From Anolis sagrei (lineage: Eukaryota > Chordata > Lepidosauria > Squamata > Anolidae): 64,000 nucleotides of DNA. Where the stretch lies: positions 20,595,234 through 20,659,233 of the forward strand of contig NC_090028.1 in assembly GCF_037176765.1 (NCBI RefSeq). Direction: 5' to 3'. Made by a program: the position numbers and the translations under genes. Numbering within the stretch: the first letter of the stretch is position 1; the number at the start of each line of letters is the position of its first letter. Below, piece by piece: positions 31,841 through 41,900 of this stretch. The notes under the pieces were generated by a model, which did no database searches, was not told the origin of the DNA, and saw nothing but the letters and a program-made list of their open reading frames with translations.

Positions 31841-31990
31841 GGCCTACATCTGGGCGCTCCCCCTTCTCCTCGACTGCTACTTCCGGCTGCCAGCAGTTTC
31901 TGACTACAACTCCCAGAAGGCCGAGCGGCAGGCAAAGGGGCGTGGCCACCGCTGCTCCAGGCACTGCAGGAAAGCCCCTCCCTTCCCTTT
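31690..31990. promoter_or_regulatory. GC-rich TK2 promoter region
   Basis: CpG-rich sequence surrounds TK2 exon 1 within otherwise AT-rich DNA, as expected of a housekeeping promoter. No TATA box was seen. The inference is from composition and position only. Confidence 0.5.
31735..31840 (-). CDS. TK2: TK2 exon 1 (presequence)
   Basis: Encodes [20 protein letters not shown] and on to GAGP, ending in one base of an Asp codon. Donor CCAG|GTGAGG. An upstream in-frame TAG fixes the ATG. It lies in a GC-rich segment. Confidence 0.85.
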
Positions 31991-32069
31991 GAGGAAGATC
32001 ACAAATGCTCTGCAGGAGAGGAAGTGTCTTTCTAACTTCCCAGTTTATATGTCTAAACTGGGATCTAAA

Positions 32070-32312
32070 ACAGCCAATGGGATTTTGGCCTGCATCAATA
32101 GGAGTCTAGTGCCTAGATCCAGGGAAGTCATACTACCCATGCTCTATTCTGCCTTGGTCAGACCATACCTGGAATCACACTGTGTCCTGTTCTGGGCATC
32201 ACAATTGAAGGGAGATGTTGACAAGGTGGAATGTGTCCAAAGGAGGGTGACTGAAATGATCAACCGTCTGGAGAGCAAGCCCTATGAGGAGCGGCTGAAA
32301 GAGCTGGGCATG
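32070..32312 (+). mobile_element. CR1 LINE fragment
   Basis: [51 protein letters not shown]. It ends at a Penelope-derived segment. Confidence 0.85.
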
Positions 32313-32620
32313 GGTTGTTGTGGTTTTTTCGGGCTATAAAGCCATGTTCTAGAGGCATTCTCTCCTGACGTTTCACCTGCATCTATGGCAAGCATCCTCA
32401 GAGGTTGTGAGGTCTGTTGGAACTAGGAAAAGAAGTTTACATATCTGTGGAATGACCAGGGTGGGACAAAGAACTCTTGTCTGTTGGATCTAGGTGTGAA
32501 TGTTTCAACTGACCACCTTGATTAGCATTTCATGGCCTGGCAGTGCCTGGGGCAATGTTTTGTTGAGAGGAGATTAGATGTTCTTGTTTTTTCCTCTCTG
32601 TTGTTTTGCTGTTGTAATTT
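32312..32620 (-). mobile_element. Penelope-like 3' fragment
   Basis: TTTTTTCGGGCTATAAAGCC, GACGTTTCACCTGCATCTAT, then GTTGTGAGGTCTGTTGGAAC and AATGACCAGGGTGGGAC, the order seen at 53945-54465. Confidence 0.7.
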
Positions 32621-32830
32621 TGGGCAACATCCTTGCAGACGGCCAATTCTCTCACACCAGAAGCGACTTGCAGTTTCTCAAGTCACTCCTGACACAAGAA
32701 AAATAAATAAATCTTTCCTTGGATTCCGCCCTCTCCCCCCGAGGTGACTCAGGGCGGATTCCAACAAAAAATGGCAAACATTCAATGCCAAATACATTCA
32801 TAGATACAAGTACAAAAACAAACCATGCAG
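32621..32830. mobile_element. Sauria SINE tail plus a short L2 tail
   Basis: CTTGCAGACGGCCAATTCTC to CTCCTGACACAAG is the SINE 3' end. TCCGCCCTCTCCCCCCGAGG and AGGGCGGATTCC follow as an L2 tail on the minus strand. Confidence 0.7.
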
Positions 32831-32834
32831 ATCT

Positions 32835-33395
32835 CAACTGTGGCGACCAGAATTGGACACAGGATTCCAAGTGAGGTCTAACCAGAGCAGAATACAAAGG
32901 CAACATGGCTTCCCTTGATCTAGACCAGGCATGGGCAAACTTTGGTCCTCCAAGTGTTTTGAACTTCAACTCCCACAATGTGAAGTTTGCCCATGCCTGG
33001 TCTAGACACTACACTCCTTTGGATGCAGCCCAAAATCCCATTGGCTTTTTTAGCTGCTGCATCACACTGTTGGCTCATGTTCAACTTGTTGTCCATGAAG
33101 ATTCCAAGATCTTTCTCACATAGACTGTTGTCGAACCAGGCGTCATCCTTTTTGTTTTTTCTGCAAAAAGTGTAGCATCATACATTTGCCCTTGTTGAGA
33201 TTCATTTTGTTAGTTTTGGTCAATCAGCTCTCTAATCTGTTAAGGTCCTTCTGCATCCTGATCCTGTCCTCTGGAGTATTAGCTCTCTCTCCTAATTTGG
33301 TGTCATCTGCAAACTTGATCAGCACACCCTCTGAACCTTCATCTCAGTCATTAATAAAGATGTTGAACAGTACAGTACTAGAAATATACATTTCT
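32835..33395 (-). mobile_element. CR1 LINE with a nested foldback MITE
   Basis: Reverse strand: [14 protein letters not shown], then LGVL-like, SQQC-like and FADDTKLG-like segments up to the GMLNIFIND-like block at 33380. A 74-bp foldback (32926-32999, CAGGCATGGG ends) interrupts it, flanked by ATCTAGAC and GTCTAGAC (7 of 8 match). Confidence 0.82.
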
Positions 33396-33442
33396 ATTAT
33401 GTCTAAAAAATATGTACATTTAATACACAGACCGAAGTACTG

Positions 33443-33710
33443 AGGGCCCTTCCACATAGTCCTATATCCCAGAATATCAAGGAAGAAAAATCCCACATTC
33501 AAAGCAGATATTGTGGGATTTTTCTGCCTTGATATTCTGAGATATAGGGCTGTGGGGAAGGGGCTTGTGAAACTGTTTAGCAGATACCTGGGTTTATGGA
33601 TAGGAAACTTAAGGGCCCTTCCACAAACATACAACTCAGAATACCAAGGCAGAGAATCCACAATATCTGCTTTGAACTGGGTTATCTGAGTCCACACTGC
33701 CGTATAATGT
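33443..33710. mobile_element. Two Harbinger-like foldback MITE pieces
   Basis: GGGCCCTTCCACATAGTC...AAGGGGCTT (33443-33560) and GGGCCCTTCCACAAAC (33612-33710). The family has palindromic TTCCACACAGC ends, often beside TAA/TTA. Confidence 0.7.
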
Positions 33711-34258
33711 ACAGAGTGAGGCAGCATAACTTCCTTTTCTAAAATGCGCACCATTCAGTCGGTTGAAGTCGTAGTGGAGCACTAGTGGTCTCGTTCGAGA
33801 GGCAGGAGTATAAAGTTTTCTCCTGACACAATTCAGTTGCCATCATGCATTGGAACAGTGAGGATTGTGCTTTTGCCGTTGAGGCCTACTTTTCGAGCAG
33901 ATTTGGAGTGGCTGGCCCGCTCTCCAGATTTGGCCCCTTGTGATTTTTTTTCTATGGGTTTTTTTTTTTAAATTGCGTGTTTACGTGAACCGTCCAAGGA
34001 CCCTACAAGATTTGAAGACCAACATCCAGGAAGAAACTGCCAACAGAACGCCTGCTATGCTGGCAAGAGTCATGACAAACGCCAGAAATCAGTTTACTCA
34101 GTGTATGGAGAATGGGGGACGTCACCTACCTAATTTGATCTTCAAAACTATGTAAAACAAAACTTTAGGTATGCACCTACATTATAAAAATTTTTTAAAA
34201 AAATTCTGATTCATACTAGAGGGGATGTGGTTTTAAAAAGGGAATTTTCAGAGATGCT
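33711..34258 (+). mobile_element. Mariner-like transposon, internally deleted
   Basis: The left end ACAGAGTGAGGCAGCATAAC matches the MITE at 25286. A start MHWNSEDCAFAVEAYFSSRF (about 33847) jumps to the C-terminal part: RPRTLQDLKTNIQEE, MLARVMTNARNQFTQCMENG, GRHLPNLIFKTM. The middle, including the first catalytic Asp residues, is missing. WSPDLAPCDFF-type sequence survives in a shifted frame. It sits in a Harbinger-like MITE at a TA. Confidence 0.85.
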
Positions 34259-34504
34259 CCCAATGCTCATATGCCATGAGTTACTGCCATATTGGCCTAT
34301 TTCTGCAGTAGGCCTATGTTTACAGAAAATGCTGATTGTTTGAGAAATCAGTGCTCCAAAGAAGTTACTATTCAAGGATAACAGTATATCCAGACAAAAC
34401 CAGCTTGCTTGTGGCTAGTTAGAATCCCCAAATTTCCCAGTAGCTCTGGAGCCATGTTTGCAACAGACTAACAGATAAGATACAGTCATGGCCAGAGAAC
34501 AATG

Positions 34505-35243
34505 GACCATAGTTATGTTTATTTATTTTATTTATTTATTTTATCTATTTACTTTGCTTTTATACCGCTGTTCTCAGCCCTGGGGGCGACTCACAGCGGT
34601 GTACAGCATAAAAAGAACAAGTACAAAATTCGAGACACAACTAGAATATCAGTCTAACATTAACCTAAACATCATCATCAAAACATCAACAATGTCAATA
34701 ATACAAAAGGCCATTCCACTTCGTCTCATCGTTTTAACCACAATTCAGCATCATTTCAGTTGTTCCATTCCTGTTGTCAATTACCAGTTATTGCACTATT
34801 TGTTCGAACGCCTTCTCAAACAGCCAGGTCTTTAGCATCCTGCGGAATATCATCAGGGAGGGAGCCATTCTGATGTCCACGGGAAGGGTGTTCCACAGCT
34901 GAGGAGCCACCACCGAGAAGGCCCTGTCTCTCGTCCCCGCCAGGCGTGCCTGTGAGGCAGGCGGGATCGAGAGCAGGGCCTCCCCGGACGATCTCAAAGT
35001 CCTGGTGGGCTCGTAGGTCGAGATGCAGTCAGAGAGGTATCTTGGGCCGGAACCGTTTAGGGCTTTATAGGCCAGCGTCAGCACCTTGAATTGAGCCCGG
35101 TAGCAGATCGGCAGCCAATGGAGCTGGTACAACAAGGGCATTGTATGCTCCCAGCGTCCCGCTCCTGTTAGTAACATGGCTGCCGCACGTTGGACCAATT
35201 GAAGCTTCCGGGCCGTCTTCAAGGGCAACCCCACGCAGAGAGT
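34505..35243 (-). mobile_element. L2 LINE, 3' part
   Basis: A 148-residue open frame (35234-34788): [40 protein letters not shown], ending [12 protein letters not shown]. Confidence 0.9.
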
Positions 35244-35254
35244 TTATAGTTGTG

Positions 35255-35595
35255 CCATTGTTAGGATCCCACATGTGCTATAATGTCAATCAAAATCATA
35301 AACAACTAATGAACAACTGTATAGCTAGCTTAGACCAATGAAATGATTTGTCTTTGGGAACCAATGAAAGTGTATATTCCATTTACTATAAATGCTCTGC
35401 AGCCCCATTGGGGGTTGCGACAAACCCTTTGATTGCATCCCTATATGCTTGTTTGTCGTTATTGCTATGGCCACGCAATAATAAATAGTTTTTTGCAGTT
35501 TAAAGGATTCAACTTTCATGGTGTCCATCCTTGCCCTCCCTATTGGAAAGGGGGCTTCTGCCTTTTGGGAAATATTTTGGTTTCGTTGCCCCTAC
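35255..35595 (+). mobile_element. Candidate solo LTR fossil
   Basis: About 340 bp starting TGTTAGGATCCC, with a TATA-like CTATAAATGC near 35388 and AATAAA near 35478, set between an L2 end and a CR1 piece. The order (TG start, TATA, polyadenylation signal) is LTR-like. No internal region, so it would be solo; family not assigned. Confidence 0.4.
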
Positions 35596-35840
35596 ACTAC
35601 AAGAGAGGAGATTCCATCTGAACACGAGGAAGAACTTGACTGTGAGAGCCGTTCAGCAGTGGAACTCTCTGCCCCGGAGTGTGGTGGAGGCTCCTTCTTT
35701 GGAAGCTTTTAAACAGAGGCTGGATGGCCATCTGTCATGGGTGATTTGAATGCAATATTCCTGCTTCTTGGCAGAATGGGGTTGTACTGGATGGCCCATG
35801 AGGTCTCTTCCAACTCTTTGATTCTGATTCTATGGTGGCA
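35596..35840 (+). mobile_element. CR1 LINE 3' end
   Basis: [40 protein letters not shown], and a 3' end with CCAACTCTTTGATTCTG. Confidence 0.85.
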
Positions 35841-35942
35841 GGGTATAAATAAAGATGATAATGATTATTATCTGAGTCCATACTGCCATATAATGTAGTT
35901 CAATGTGGATTTCATGCAGCTGTGTGGAATGGCCCTAAAATA

Positions 35943-36740
35943 ACAGTCTAAGGCCATGATGGCGAACCTATTTATTTATTTATTTATTTATTTACCTTAC
36001 TTATATACCGCTGTTCTCAGCCCGAAGGCGACTCACAGCGGTTCACAACAAATACGAACAGCAAAAATTCAGTGCTACAGTATAAAAACAGTTATCAACC
36101 TAACACATTACACAATTAATAAACAGTCACTACAATACCCATTCACTGTCGTCTCGTCATCAAAAACATGTTCCAGATTCGTCATCCATTGTTCCATTCC
36201 AGTATTCATTAACCAATCATTGCACTAATTATTCGAACGCCTGCTCAAACAGCCAGGTCTTCACCTTTTTGCGGAATACCATTAGAGATGGTGCTAGTCT
36301 AATGTCCATAGGAAGGGCGTTCCACAGCCGAGGAGCCACCACCGAGAAGGCCCTATCTCTCATCCCCGCCAGCTGTGCTTGAGAAGCAGGCGGGATCGAG
36401 AGCAGGGTCTCCCCGGAAGATCTCAAGATCCTGGTGGGTTCATAGGCAGAGATACGTACTGACACGCGTAGCCATTTTTGATGACACACAGCTGCATGCA
36501 GCTGCATACAGAGAAGATGGGGCTGCATCCCAAGGACATTTCATCCTCAGCTCATACACCAGCATTTTTCTATAATGCCAAGATATATGGCATTATAGAA
36601 AAAGCAGGGAAGTTAAATAATTAGTTTTTGGTTTATTAAATATAGTTATATATTACAATAATAATTTTTTGTTATTAAACTATAAATATCATGAAATTAT
36701 GGTTTTTTTCTCTTAGTGACACCCCACTCGAGTTATGCTC
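35943..36740. mobile_element. DNA-transposon remnant interrupted by an L2 copy
   Basis: GGCCATGATGGCGAACCTA at 35950 and ACTGACACGCGTAGCCATTT at 36458 look like two parts of one element, separated by L2 (about 35965-36455, minus; [20 protein letters not shown]). A short perfect hairpin (TTTTCTATAATGCC and complement) lies at about 36566-36603. Confidence 0.5.
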
Positions 36741-36799
36741 GGTTTTTTGGCGAGTATTGACACACCAAGCTCAAAAGACTGCCCATTATTGGTCTAAGG

Positions 36800-38448
36800 C
36801 AGTGTTTCTCAACCTGGGGGTCGGGACCCCTGGAGGGGTCGCGAGGGGGTGTCAGAGGGGTCACCAAAGATCACCAGAAAACACAGTATTTTCTCTTGGT
36901 CATGAAGGTTCTGTGTGGGAAGTTTGGCCCAATTCAATTGTTGGTAGAGTTCAGAATGCTCTTTCTTTGTAGATGAACTATAAATCCCAGCAACTACAAC
37001 TCCGAAATGTCAAGGTCTATTTTCCCCAAACCCCACATTTGGGCATATTGAGAATTCATGCCAAGTTTGGTCCAGATCCATCATTGTTGAGTCCACAGTG
37101 CTCTCTGGATGTAGGTGAACTACAACTCCCAAAACTCAAGGTCAATGCCCACCAAACCCTTCCAGTATTTTCTGTTAGTCATGGGAGTTCTGTGTGCCAA
37201 GTTTGATTCAATTCCATCGTTGGTGGAGTTCAGAATGCTCTTTGATTGCAGGTGAACTATAAATCCCAGCAATTACAACTCCCACAGGACAAAATCAATA
37301 CCCTCCCCCAATCCCACCAGTACTCAAATTTGGATGTATTGGGTATTTGTGCCAAATTTGGTCCAGCGTATGAAAATACATCCTGCATATCATATATAAA
37401 TAATAATAATAAAAATAATAAACTTTATTTATACTCCGCCTCCATCCTCCCAAGTAGACTCGTGGCGTCTTACATAAGGCTACGCACATCAATACAGTAA
37501 ACACAATCTAAACACAAAGAACACAACAGATAATCAAAAAATAAATTACATAAAATGTAAAACCATAGAATCATAGAATCATAGAATCAAAGAGTTGGAA
37601 GAGACCTCATGGGCCATCCAGTCCAACCCCCTGCCAAGAAGCAGGAATATTGCATTCAAATCACCCCTGACAGATGGCCATCCAGCCTCTGCTTAAAAGC
37701 TTCCAAAGAAGGAGCCTCCACCACACTCCGGGGCAGAGAGTTCCACTGCTGAACGGCTCTCACAGTCAGGAAGTTCTTCCTCATGTTCAGATGGAATCTC
37801 CTCTCTTGTAGTTTGAAGCCATTGTTCCGCGTCCTAGTCTCCAAGGAAGCAGAAAACAAGCTTGCTCCCTCCTCCCTGTGGCTTCCTCTCACATATTTAT
37901 ACATGGCTATCATATCTCCTCTCAGCCTTCTCTTCTTCAGGCTAAACATGCCCAGCTCCTTAAGCCGCTCCTCATAGGGCTTGTTCTCCAGACCCTTCAT
38001 CATTTTAGTCGCCCTCCTCTGGACACATTCCAGCTTGTCAATATCTCTCTTGAATTGTGGTGCCCAGAATTGGACACAATATTCCAGGTGTGGTCTAACC
38101 AAAGCGGAATAGAGCATGGGTAGCATTACTTCCCTAGATCTAGACACTATGCTCCTATTGATGCAGGCCAAAATCCCATTGGCTTTTTTTGCCGCCACAT
38201 CACATTGTTGGCTCATGTTTAACTTGTTGTCCACGAGGACTCCAAGATCTTTCCTTCCTTCCCCTTTTTTCTTCTTTCTTCCTTCTCTACCTCTTTCTTT
38301 CCTTCCTTCTCTATTTGCATTACTATTCATAACAGCAAGAAAATGACAGTTATGAAGTAGCAATGAACATAATTTTATGGTTGGGGGTCATCATAACATG
38401 ATGAAGCGTATTAAGGGGTCGTGGCATCAGGAAGGTTGAGAACCAATG
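36800..38448. mobile_element. hAT element with target duplication, containing L2 and CR1
   Basis: Starts CAGTGTTTCTCAACC and ends GGTTGAGAACCAATG. GTCTAAGG flanks both sides (36792-36799 and 38449-38456). Its sequence stops near 37395 for an L2 tail (37396-37562), CR1 (37563-38253) and a pyrimidine tract, and resumes at about 38312 (TTTGCATTACTATTCATAAC). Confidence 0.92.
37563..38253 (-). mobile_element. CR1 LINE, RT C-terminus with intact frame
   Basis: Reverse strand: [80 protein letters not shown], ending HLSGVI. The 3' terminus ATTCTATGATTCTATGG is on the left. No stop interrupts about 200 codons, so it is fairly young. Confidence 0.93.
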
Positions 38449-38459
38449 GTCTAAGGGCT

Positions 38460-38615
38460 TGTTTGGACCCTTCCACACAGCCAGATAACTCAGAATATGA
38501 AGGCGGAAAATCCCACACTACCTGCTTTGAACTGGGTTATCTGGGTCCACACTGCCCTATATTCCAGTTCAAAGCAGATACTGTGGGGTTTTACTCAGCT
38601 GCGTGGAAGGGGCCT
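38460..38615. mobile_element. Harbinger-like foldback MITE
   Basis: GGACCCTTCCACACAGCC and GCGTGGAAGGGGCC ends with mirrored AACTGGGTTATCTG-type arms. It ends about 250 bp before the CKLF start codon. Confidence 0.75.
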
Positions 38616-38639
38616 ACATCTCAAACTGCACAAAGGAAC

Positions 38640-38960
38640 TTCACTGGGGAGAAGGAACTGAGTGGGGCGTGAGGAGCGGTGTTCTTGCAACCGAGCTTCC
38701 TGCCACACTTGGCAGATATGAATCAGCCCAGAGGCAGAATGGAAGGCTTCCTTCTGGCGAGGAGGCGCTTCTGAGGAGCCTCCCGCCTCTGAGGCCCGCT
38801 CCTTCGGAGGGCCCTTCTCCTCCCAGCCTCGCGGGGACTAACGGCTCGGCTGTGGCGAAAATGGTGGAGGTGAACCAGGCCTTCCTGCGCTCCGTGAGGG
38901 GCGGCCTCAAGATGGCGCGCATGGTAGGCCGCGCTCGCTCTCGCTTTGGCTTCCTCGGCC
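38640..38960. promoter_or_regulatory. GC-rich CKLF promoter region
   Basis: A CpG-rich island around CKLF exon 1. No TATA box. The call rests on composition and position. Confidence 0.5.
38861..38923 (+). CDS. CKLF: CKLF exon 1
   Basis: 21 codons, MVEVNQAFLRSVRGGLKMAR plus M, then donor ATG|GTAGGC. FLRSVRGGLKMAR matches the FSVKGHVKM juxtamembrane pattern of the family. Confidence 0.8.
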
Positions 38961-41900
38961 TTGAGGCGGGGAAGGCGCCAGGAGGAAGGAAGAGGCCTAG
39001 GCCAACTTGGGCCTTCTCTGCAAGTGTTTTGGACTTCAGCACCCACAATTCCTAACAGCTCCTCCCTTAGTCGCTTAAGGGGCTGAGGGGGAAAGGAAAG
39101 GGTCTGAGGCTGTTAGGGATTGTGGGAGTTGAAGTCCAAAACACCTGCAGGGAAGGCCCAAGTTGGCCCAGGCCTGCACTACACTGTTTCCAATCTAGTT
39201 TTCATACAGTTGTGTATAAGGGGACTAGTTCAAAGGAACAGACTGAGGCCCCTTCCACACAGCTGAATAAAATCCCACATTATCTGCTTTGAACTGGAAT
39301 AAATGGCAGTTTAGACTCACATAACCCACTTCAAAGCGGATACTGTGGGGTTTTCTATATAAATAAAAATGTAATGTTCGTTTGTGGGATTAACAGAACT
39401 CAAAAACCACTGGGGGAATTGACACCAAATTTGGACACAAGACACCTAACGGTCCAATGTATGTTCCTCACTCAAAAAAAAACACTGAAAAACACAGCAG
39501 AAGGGACTTAAAAAGCCCCTAAATCTAAATGACAATACAGAAAACAGGGAGGGAAGGGGATAAAAAAAGAAAGAAAAGAAGAAAGAGAGGGGAGAAAGAA
39601 GGAAAGGGAGAAGGAAGAATGGAAACAAAGAGAGAAGGAAGGAAAGAAAGAGGTAGAGAAGGAAGAAAGAAGAGAAACGAGGAAGGAAGGAAAGTTAGAG
39701 AAGGAAAGAAAAACGAAGGAAGGAAAGAGGGAGCAAAGGAAGGAGGGAAGATGTAGAGAAAGAGGGAGGGAAGGAAAGAAGGAAAGAGAAGGAAGAAAAG
39801 AGAAACAGCAGAAGAGAAAAAAAGGGGGAAGGAAGGAAAGAGATAGAGAAGGAAGAAGAGAAGGAAAGACGTAAAGGAAGGAAGGAAAGAGGAAGTGAAG
39901 GAAGGAGGGAAAGAAGGAGAGAAAGAGGGAAGGTTGGCCACAGCAACGCGTGGCGGGTCCAGCTAGTTCTGTATAAAATCCCACATTGAACTAGATTATA
40001 TGGCAGTGTGGACATAGGTCCCTTCTATACAGCTGTATAAAATCATTGTCTGCTTTGAACGGGTTTATACAGCTGTATAAAATCCTACATTATCTCTTCC
40101 ACACAGCCATATAACCCAGAATATCAAGGCAGAAAATCCCACAATATCTGCTTTGAACTGGATTATCTGAGTTCACACTGTCATGTATTCCATTTCAAAG
40201 CAGATATGTACCAATGTGAGAGTTTATACAGCTGTGTGGAAGGGGCCTAAAAGAATCCAGTTCAAATCGGATAATGTGGATTTTCTGCTTTGATAACCTG
40301 GGTTATCTGGCAGTGTGGACTCAGATAACTCAGTTCTAAGCAGATCTTGTGGATTATCTGCCTTGATATTCTGGGTTATGTGGCTGTGTGGAAGGGACTT
40401 GCGGAAGAATCATACAGCATCGCTAAAGCACTCAGAGAAGACTTAAAACGATTCACCCAAAAATCGGTTTAAGCATACAGGCAGGGCCCTTCCACACAGC
40501 CATATCACCTAGTATAATAAGGCAGATCATCTACAATATCTGCTTTGAGCTGGGTTATCTGAGTCCATACTGCCATATAATCCAGTTCAAAGCAGATTAA
40601 TGTGGGATTTTTTTAGAGGTGTGTGGAAGGGGCCTCAGAAACTAGAGCTGATGTGGTCTTTTGAATGCAATTTTATGAATCAGGGCCCCAAGTAAGTCCA
40701 GCGACTGGCCTAAAGACCAAGACACCAAGGGAAACACATTTTTCGTAGGCTGTGTAATAGTTCTAAGGGAAACAGCAGACATCAGCTCATCCAATGACTT
40801 CACACACAGCTGTTGTATTATCCCCCCCCCCCCCCGATAATTTAGTTCTTTAAAGTGTGGTAATTTCTGGTATTGCAGTTTATACACTGACATTTTTTCC
40901 ACTTCAAAAAGAATGAACTGTAATTCCGACTTTTGGATTCCATTCAGAGCAGTAGTTCCCAACCTTTAATTGGAAGTACCCCACCTCAGCATCTCTAAAA
41001 TCCCGACTCCCCCCCCCCCCTTTATGACATATCTATGTCCAAGTCCTTGAGTTGAGAAAATGCATGTTTGATGGGAGGAAATACTCATTGAATACATAGT
41101 GGATGTTTGAACTATCTGTCAGAAACATGGAATGTACCAAATTCTGTATACATGTGTCAGGGTTTTTAACTTAATGTGTTGTTGTTGAAGGCTTTCAAGG
41201 CTGGAATCACTGGGTTGCCATAAGTTTTCTGGGCTTTATGGCCATGTTCCAGAAACATTATCTCCTGATGTCAGAAGACAATGCTTCTGAAACATGGCCA
41301 TACAGCCCGGAAAACTCACAGCAACTCAATTTTTAACTTAATTGATTAATTCAGCAACTTCCAGATGGATAGCTTGACAGGACTGGAAACTTTGTAGTAT
41401 GACTGTATAGATGCCAAGTGAATGTTTTTTCTTTTTCTTTTTTTCCTTGCAGGCCTTAGCTTTCATGGCAACTGTTACTTTTGGTGTTGGTAAATCTCAT
41501 GAAGCTTACCTAACACTTGCAATCATTGAACTTGTCATCAACTTCTTGTTCTTTTTATTGTATCTGCTTCATCTGCAAAGAGTACTCTCATTCTTATTTT
41601 GGCCCTTGGCTGTAAGTATTAATTTGCACACAGATGTACCTACTGCAGAAAGACAAAAGGCTGGGCTTGCTGTTAGCAAACTTGTAGAAGTATTTGTCTC
41701 TACTTTTGAAATACAGACAACCTGCAAATAACACTATATAACACAATTTTTGTTCCTGGGTTATAAATGCCATTTCCTAATTGGTTCTATCATAAAAATA
41801 TAGAAAAGGTTTATTAAAAAGCTTTGCTTTTGAGGGACATGCTGCAGCACATTTTGCTATACTTTTTCAATGAATATCTCATAGAGTCTCAACCAGTTCA

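Noticed and set aside
38603-38860. Upstream ATG extending CKLF by 86 residues
   Set aside because: The extension begins inside a Harbinger-like MITE and has no similarity to the family; ATG 38861 gives the expected N-terminus length.
39446-40015. Open frames rich in Phe/Ser/Leu (minus) and Arg/Lys/Glu (plus)
   Set aside because: Low-complexity purine tract inside the Helitron.
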